Shown: in pieces, positions 58,159 through 64,000 of the stretch | How positions within the stretch are numbered: the first letter of the stretch is position 1 | How the letters are laid out: the number at the start of each line of letters is the position of its first letter | Assembly: GCF_037042905.1 (NCBI RefSeq) | Contig: NC_087247.1 | Coordinates: forward strand, 76,926,420 to 76,990,419 | Length of the DNA stretch: 64,000 nucleotides | Source of the DNA: Lytechinus pictus | Lineage: Eukaryota; Echinodermata; Echinoidea; Temnopleuroida; Toxopneustidae | Direction: 5' to 3' | Made by a program: the position numbers and the translations under genes | The notes under the pieces: generated by a model | The model's database searches: none | What the model was told of the DNA's origin: nothing | Seen by the model: the letters and a program-made list of their open reading frames with translations, nothing else

Positions 58159-60780
58159 TTACAGTTTTCTCCGAAGATACAACGGTAATTCACCAGTCAA
58201 AACTTGTAGAGACTCTAATGATACATTGTATATCGTTCCTGTGATGATTTTCAAAGCTCTATATTGTATAGAGTCAAGCTTTTTCTTATGAGATGTACAG
58301 GCAGAATCATACATTTCGCTTCCATAGTCTAAAACAGATAAAATAAGACCTTTGTATATCATCATCAAAATTTCATACCTATTCCCCCAGGACGTACCCG
58401 AAACGCAACGTAATAAATTTAATCTTTTCTTACATTTATCAATAATCGCATTAATGTGGCTAGACCAAGTTAGTTTTGAGTCTAACCACATACCAAGAAA
58501 TTTGAACTGCTCACAATGAGGCAAAACATGCCCATTTATTTTCAAAGTAATATCTTTCTTTTGTTTATTGGTAAAAACTAAAACTACAGACTTTGTGTGA
58601 GAAATATTTAATTTCCATCTCCAGCACCAGATTTCGATTTCATGGAGGGCTTCTTGCAGCTTTGGGCGAACCAGATCTAAGTTTGAGCTAGTAAACCAAA
58701 TCGCGATATCATCTGCATAACATGATAGCTTTACTCCACTTTCTTTAATCTTTAAGTCATTTAACATCAATGTAAAAATGACAGGACTTAATGAGCTCCC
58801 TTGCGGGATTCCGTGCTCTAATACATACTTGTCTGACATACTATTGTTAACTTTCACGTTACAATATCTATTTCTTAAGAAAGCTCTAATAAAGAAAAAT
58901 AATTTTTCACTAATATCTAACATTGACAATTTTTTCAAGAGACCTCCTTTCCATAACGAATCATACGCCTTTTCCAGGTCTAGAAAAACTGCCACGGTAT
59001 ATTTTTTCTCCTTCAATGCTAAATGAACATCTGTTTCAATCCTGACTAAATGATCTTTGACGCTACGATATTTGCGGAATCCTGATTGAAGTGGGTTTAA
59101 CTTCTTCTTATTATCTAAAAACCAATTCAGACGGTTTTTAATCATTTTCTCCATGACTTTAAACAGGGTTGATAATAAAGAAATAGGTCTATAGGACGAC
59201 ACTAAACTAGGATCCTTTCCAGGTTTCAAAATAGGTATTTGAACAACTTCATACCACTGACAAGGGAAATGTGAAGTTTTCCATATATCGTTGTACAGAT
59301 CTAATATGACATCAAGCGCTATTTGGGGTAAGTTTTTTAACATAATCGCATGAATATCATCCTTACCTGGCGCTGAGTTTTTCAAATCTTGTAAAACATT
59401 CTTCATTTCATTCATGTTAAAATCGTCATTAACATGATTAATGCAGTCATCATTCGACATTTCTTTACATAAATTATCTTCATTTTCACCATCATCATGA
59501 TCATTATTATAAAAAGATCTGTCAATAGACTTGAAAAAACGGGCGACCGCATTAGCCTTATCTTTAGATTCACTAATGATATTGCCGTCAACGATTAAAT
59601 TGTGGAAAATATGAGTGTTCATTGCGCTATCTCTCATTCCTTTAACTTGTTTCCATACTTTTCCGATATCTGTAAATGTATTCATTTTACCGCAGTATTT
59701 AGACCAATAGTCATATCGTGCTCGCCGTTTCACCTTCTGAGCAAATGCTTTCTTTTTCAAGTATAGTTGAACATCATTTTTATCATAATATCTTCGTAAT
59801 CTGTTTTTAATATGATTTCTCTCCGCCACCGCTTTTTGACATGCTTCGTTCCACCAGGGAGTTATTTTACCTCTGTTTTCTCCTCCTATTTGCACTCGAC
59901 GAATACACCTCTTCGAAGCATTCAAGATTACCTTAACTATCATATCATATCGTCCTTGAATATCCAAATTACATGCCGAGTAATGTCTCTTGTAATTTAG
60001 ATTAAGTAATTCATTTGTAATTGCTTTTCTATACTCTTCCCAGTTTACGTTTCTAAAACTCCATCTAAAACCTATAGTTGCGTTTTCTTTAATATTTACG
60101 TTATTTGTCTGTATTAATTTGATCACGATTGCATTGTGGTCGCTGCCCAAGTTATTGGTCAATACTTGCCACTCCATACTACAAGCTAGTTCCTTGGAGA
60201 CTATAGATAAATCCAACATGGAATAAGAACCAAAGTGCGGGTCTAGTCTTGTTGGTGATCCGTCATTGAGTAATGCTAGATCATTAACCTCCATGAAAGA
60301 TTCAACAGTTCTTCCGTTGGAATCGAGCTTGCTGCTTCCCCATAGAGGATTGTGGCTATTAAAGTCACCTAAAATAATAAGCTTCCCTGGCACATTTCTA
60401 ATCATGAAGTTTAATTCTTCTAGTCCAATCTTTTTACAGGGATTATAATAGTTGATAATGGAAATAATGCCTTTCTTTGAAAAAATATCTACCCTTTGAT
60501 ATTCGATTAACTCTTGAACTTTCATAACCTGGAAAGCGATGTCCTTTTTAAAATACATAGCCAGACCACCTCTCCTACCATCCTGTCTGTTTCTACAAAC
60601 ACAAAAATAATTAGGAATGAACGACACATTAAAATCATTAAACCATGTTTCCTGAATACAAATAATGTCTGGGTTGGAACCCAATAAATTATTATCAAAA
60701 AGAGAAGTTAGAAAGTCCGACCCATGCGAAACCATGCCTTGAGCATTCCACTGGACTATTACTAGATCAGAGACAGACTG
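58159..60780 (-). pseudogene. LINE B ORF2, 5' part: APE endonuclease and reverse transcriptase
   Basis: The open frame starts before the first Met: VIVQWNAQGM is the usual opening of the endonuclease, so the ORF begins near 60780, overlapping the ORF1 stop. Endonuclease motifs are QETWF, GDFNSHNPLWGS and GSDHNAIV. RT motifs are NSAPGKDDI, the FLDLEKAYD motif, HGIPQGSSLSP and SCYADDIAIW with both Asp intact, then GMWLDSKLTW. It ends ELPLYLRRKL-stop at 58159, where a single-base change of frame separates it from RNase H. Apart from that the enzyme looks functional. Confidence 0.87.
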
Positions 60781-60782
60781 TT

Positions 60783-60905
60783 TTATTTAAGGTGGCACTT
60801 GACCATTTCCAATGTTATGTCTGTCTTTAAGAAATTACGACTAGCATGTACAACAGATTCCAAAAACTGATCATCGTTTTCAGACTGTGGTAACTTACGT
60901 ATCAC
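60783..60905 (-). pseudogene. LINE B ORF1 C-terminal remnant
   Basis: In the frame ending with TAA at 60785-60783, about 37 residues from KLPQSENDDQFLESVV to MVKCHLK precede the stop, which overlaps the ORF2 start region. Overlap of ORF1 stop and ORF2 start is common in I-like elements. The rest of ORF1 is missing, replaced by the minisatellite. Confidence 0.5.
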
Positions 60906-60939
60906 AAATAGAATAAACATAATGAAATCCAGGGGTGCT

Positions 60940-62210
60940 ACCCAGGTAACAAGCCAACGTTGGCTCCACGTTGGAAACTTGAAAGTCGTTGGACGTTGGG
61001 AAAACTTGATGGATTAACGTTGAATCGACGTTGGAAACTAGTTTGATGGAAAGATGATGGACAATCAACAATGACACGACGTTGGCAACGTTGGAAACTT
61101 GTTAGTCGGAGAGTTGTTGGACAGTCGACAATGTCACAACGTTGGAAACACGTTTGATTGGATAGTTGTTGAACAGCCAGCAAAGGCACAACGTTGGCAA
61201 CGTTGGAAACTAGTTCGCTGGAAAGTTGTTGAACAACCGACAATGGCACAACGTTGACAAAGTTGGAAACTAGTTTGTTGGAGATTTGTTGGACAGTCGA
61301 CAATGTCACAACGTTGGAGACACGTTTGATTGGATAGTTGTTGACAGCCAGCAAAGACACAACGTTGGCAACGTTGGAAACTAGTTCGCTGGAAAGTTGT
61401 TGAACAATCAACAATGACACGACGTTGGCAACGTTGGAAACTTGTTAGTTGGAGAGTTGTTGGACAGTCGACAATGGCACAACGATGGAAATTAGTAGGT
61501 TGGAGATTAGTTGGATAGTCAACGATGACACAAGGTTGGCAACGTTGGAAACTAGTTCGATGGAAAGTTGTTGAACAACCAACTATGGCACAACGTTGTC
61601 AAAGCTAGAAACTAGTTCGATGGAGATTTGTTGGATAGTCGACGATGGCACAACGTTGGAAACTGGTAGATTGGAGATTAGTTAGATAGTATACAATGAC
61701 ACAACGTTGATAAAGCTGGAAACTAGTTAGATGGAAAGTTGTTGAACAACTGACACTGGCACAACGTTGGAAACTGGTAGATTGGAGATCAGTAGGATAG
61801 TCGACGATGACACAACGTTGGCAACGTTGGAAAGTTGTTGAACAACAGACAATGGCACAACATTGGAAACTAGTGTGTTGGAGATTTGTTGGACAGCCAA
61901 CAACGTCACAACGTTGGAAACGCGTGTTTGATTGGATAGGTGTTGAACAGCCAACAAAGGCACAGCGTTGACTACGTCGGAAACTAGTTCGATGGAGAGT
62001 TGCTGAACAACCGACAAAGGAACAACGTTGGAAACTATTTTCTTGGAGATTTGTTGGACAGTCGACAATGGCACAACGTTGACAAAGTTGGAAACTAGTT
62101 TGATGGAGAGTTGTTGAACAACGGACAATGGCACAACGTGGACAGCGTAATTGGAATAGTTTATTGGACAGTTAACATTGACACAATGTTGGAAACTATA
62201 GTTTGTTGGA
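60940..62210. repeat. AACGTT-rich minisatellite with higher-order structure
   Basis: About 21 monomers of ~50-62 bp contain CACAACGTTGG, GTTGGAAACTAGTT, GGAAAGTTGTTGAACA and CCGACAATGG. Three successive monomers form a ~172-bp higher-order unit: compare 61082-61250 with 61250-61420 and 61860-62030, each with one ACACGTTTGATTGGATAG-type monomer. On the minus strand the frame stays open for hundreds of bases because most units are near multiples of three; I regard those frames as artefacts. Confidence 0.85.
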
Positions 62211-63222
62211 TATTTGTTTGACAGTCAACATAATATCCCGGCATAATATACACAGTGTTGAGAACGTTAGAAATTGGTTCATTGGAGAATTGATAATTGA
62301 TAAAGTTGGCGGAGTACAGCAAGTCTGCATATGCCGACTTAACCCAAGACAAGACAAGACTACTGGCATAATTTCCAATGGGGCCAAGGGGGGGGGGGGG
62401 GTCGATCAAGTAAGTTTGCTTGTCTATCCATGTCACCCTTGGTATCCCCCAGCAATAAGGGGAAAAGAAATCGAGAGAGAAGGAAAATAATGGGAAGGGA
62501 AAGAGGAACTAAAACTAAGTCTAAGGGGAAAACAAAAATAAAGATGGGGTAGAATAGAGAGGCTGCATGCACCTGGGGATGCAAATGTGTCGATTAATAT
62601 AGAAAATAAAGAAGAAAAACAAGAAAAAAAATGTAGTTCAAGACCAGAATTTCCAGAAACGCCCTCGTCGATCCTTTGCAGCTGGCAAGGCCTTTCACAG
62701 TAAGTACGAGATATGTCATAGGCCTACCGTCACATAACTAGAAGAAATTGAAGAAGGAAATACAAGCATCAAATGTGCCTATTTAAAAATACCATACTAT
62801 TCTGATGCGCAGAATTAGTCGCGACGTCGGACTCCTTCTGTCATGTCTGTGTAGTCTGCTTCCTTCAATTTTGAACTTGAAGAATCTGGCAGAATTTGGA
62901 CTGGATAGTGGATATAGATAAGTAAATTCCAGAATATCTAGTGATCTGGAACAGTACTTATAAGCTGTATATTTAGGACCTACAATCTACAGTTGAATTT
63001 TCTTTGCACTTGCAGATAATCGGTAACTGCAACCATTGATCCCCTCCGAAAGATCACGGAGTCAGCTTCTGTGTGCGTACAGTCCGACGCTAGTATATTC
63101 GTGTACCGTAAGTAGTAGTAAAGTAGTACTTAACACCAGTCACTGCACAGTATAACATACTAACTAACCTCGTAATTAGCTTGTGTGAGTGACTAATACT
63201 AACCTGGCAATACGTGTGAGTG
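62211..63222. other. Non-coding, no gene recognised
   Basis: It holds decayed minisatellite edge, a G14 run at about 62388-62401, a purine-rich stretch (62460-62640) and, at 63193-63222, a 30-bp block also found at 54861-54890. Confidence 0.5.
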
Positions 63223-63874
63223 TAACCCAGGGAGCTCCGGCCCACTGCGCGGGCCGGAGCCCAGGGGCTTACCGTGTAATTCACCATACCCACGGTAGGC
63301 CTAGTAGCGTGAAGTATGGTCTAAATAATTATACGAATAAATAGTTAAAACAGAAATTAAGCACTTACCACGATTATATGGATGAAGGTCTAACGAGTGG
63401 CAGCTTCCTGACATCGAGGCACAGACTGGAACCTAAAAAAACGAAAAGTTCTGTCGCGGTAGCTCTCCTCTTTCAGAATTCAAAACAAAATGGCCGATTG
63501 AGACCGAGACTAATAGCACTAGTGCATTAGTATACATCTCTATGATATAGACTTTGTCAAATTCGCGCATGCGCCCTACACCCTCGGTACCGGTCTCGAA
63601 CGGCCATTTTGCTATGAATTCTGAAAGAAGGAGAGCTACCGGCCGCGACATAACTTTTTCGTTTTTTGAGGTTCCAGTCTGTGCCTCGATGTCAGGAAGC
63701 TGCCAATCGTTAGACCTTCATCCATATAATCGTGGTAAGTGCTTAATTTCTGTTTTAACTATTTATTCGGATAATTATTTAGACCATACTTCACGCTACT
63801 ACCGTGGGTATGGTGAATTACACGGTAAGCCCCTGGGCTCCGGCCCGCTGAGCAGGCCGGAGCTCCCTGGGTTA
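63223..63874. mobile_element. Palindromic (foldback) element, 652 bp
   Basis: Arms of about 290 bp: TAACCCAGGGAGCTCCGGCC at the left tip and its inverse at the right tip, with matching internal blocks GCCCCTGGGCTCCGGCC, GGTGAATTACACGG, TTCTGTTTTAACTATTTATTC and TTCCAGTCTGTGCCTCGATG. The centre (about 63500-63590) is unique. TA borders both ends. No protein is encoded; open frames are shared by the two arms. Confidence 0.75.
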
Positions 63875-64000
63875 GTGTTGGTGTTGTGACAACACCGTAC
63901 TTGAATCAGGCTGGTGTTAAGATTGACCTCGGAAAATATGGTGTATTTCCGGCAGTTTGTGTTGAAGGCTGGTGTTGATTGTCATCTGCTGAACCCAACA

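Larger units (their letters stand above)
56541..60905 (-). mobile_element. I-clade LINE (LINE B) with APE, RT and RNase H, nearly intact
   Basis: On the minus strand: tail of ORF1 (to 60783), ORF2 (60780-57017, one frameshift), then ~480 bp of 3' UTR. The 3' end is probably the (CAA)n at 56541-56557, preceded by a CCTTTGCCGACGACGTCC-containing segment typical of LINE 3' UTRs. An A23 run on + (56984-57006) lies inside the UTR and is not the tail, since it has the wrong strand. RNase H plus APE in one ORF defines the I group (I, Nimb and relatives). The 5' end abuts the minisatellite near 60905-60945. Only the last ~50 codons of ORF1 remain, so the copy is 5'-truncated. Confidence 0.85.

Noticed and set aside
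60938-62134. Open minus-strand frames with repeated SNVVPLSVVQQLS-like segments.
   Set aside because: Translation of a minisatellite whose units are near multiples of three. Repeats are degenerate at DNA level in all codon positions and stops interrupt.
1-64000. CRISPR arrays, operons and bacterial signals.
   Set aside because: Tandem repeats here are minisatellites without uniform spacers, and the genes are intron-containing animal genes and eukaryotic transposons.

Overview
This is eukaryotic DNA from a metazoan. It has spliced genes with GT/AG introns, non-LTR retrotransposons, PIF/Harbinger and hAT DNA transposons, many MITEs and minisatellites, and two exons of an animal kinase gene (DSTYK). 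AT-rich DNA full of the short palindromes AGGCCT and AGATCT, plus the repeat types seen, suggests a marine deuterostome invertebrate, most likely an echinoderm such as a sea urchin. That assignment is inference from style, not proof. I recognise no prokaryotic genes, CRISPR array, rRNA or tRNA.

Layout. 1-3610: the 3' part of a CR1/Jockey-like LINE on the + strand (ORF1 tail, PHD-EN-RT ORF2), disabled by two in-frame stops and a YADD-to-YADN change. 3611-11339: no host gene; a C/G-tract repeat and four MITEs or MITE candidates. 11343-21166: a complete 9.8-kb PIF/Harbinger transposon with matching termini and TTA target duplications. It encodes a three-exon Myb/SANT-like protein (+) and a two-exon DDE transposase (-), both of which splice in frame. 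21232-28880: MITEs, a 4.6-kb inverted-repeat element and minisatellites. 29046-30213: a repeat whose ~170-bp units each carry a nuclear-receptor DR1 motif and an M-box-like motif; a second copy lies at 48088-49067. 30215-32095: LINE ORF1 fragment and degenerate LINE DNA. 33010-38496: a 1.7-kb foldback element, a GC-rich terminal-repeat element, and a 0.6-kb tandem duplication in which only one copy holds a MITE. 38497-41117: X-box-like motifs and non-coding DNA. 41183-43699: an hAT-like element with a kilobase polypyrimidine core, inserted into a LINE ORF1.

The one recognisable host gene is DSTYK on the minus strand. Exon 1 (56446-56290) and exon 2 (46010-44808) join in phase across a 10.3-kb intron packed with repeats: the second DR1 array, a second hAT/polypyrimidine element (50147-52263), a G/C-rich element and a foldback with a nested MITE. 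No kinase-domain exon was recognised, so the rest of the gene probably lies in unrecognised short exons or beyond the left edge of the window. About 100 bp upstream of the DSTYK start codon, on the same strand, ends an almost intact I-clade LINE (56541-60905; EN, RT and RNase H, one frameshift). It is followed by a 1.3-kb AACGTT-rich minisatellite (60940-62210) and a 0.65-kb palindromic element (63223-63874).

The window is a record of transposition into and around one host gene. Several insertions can be read precisely because an empty or uninterrupted copy of the target is present: the TTAA MITE, the TCGGG MITE and the hAT element in ORF1.
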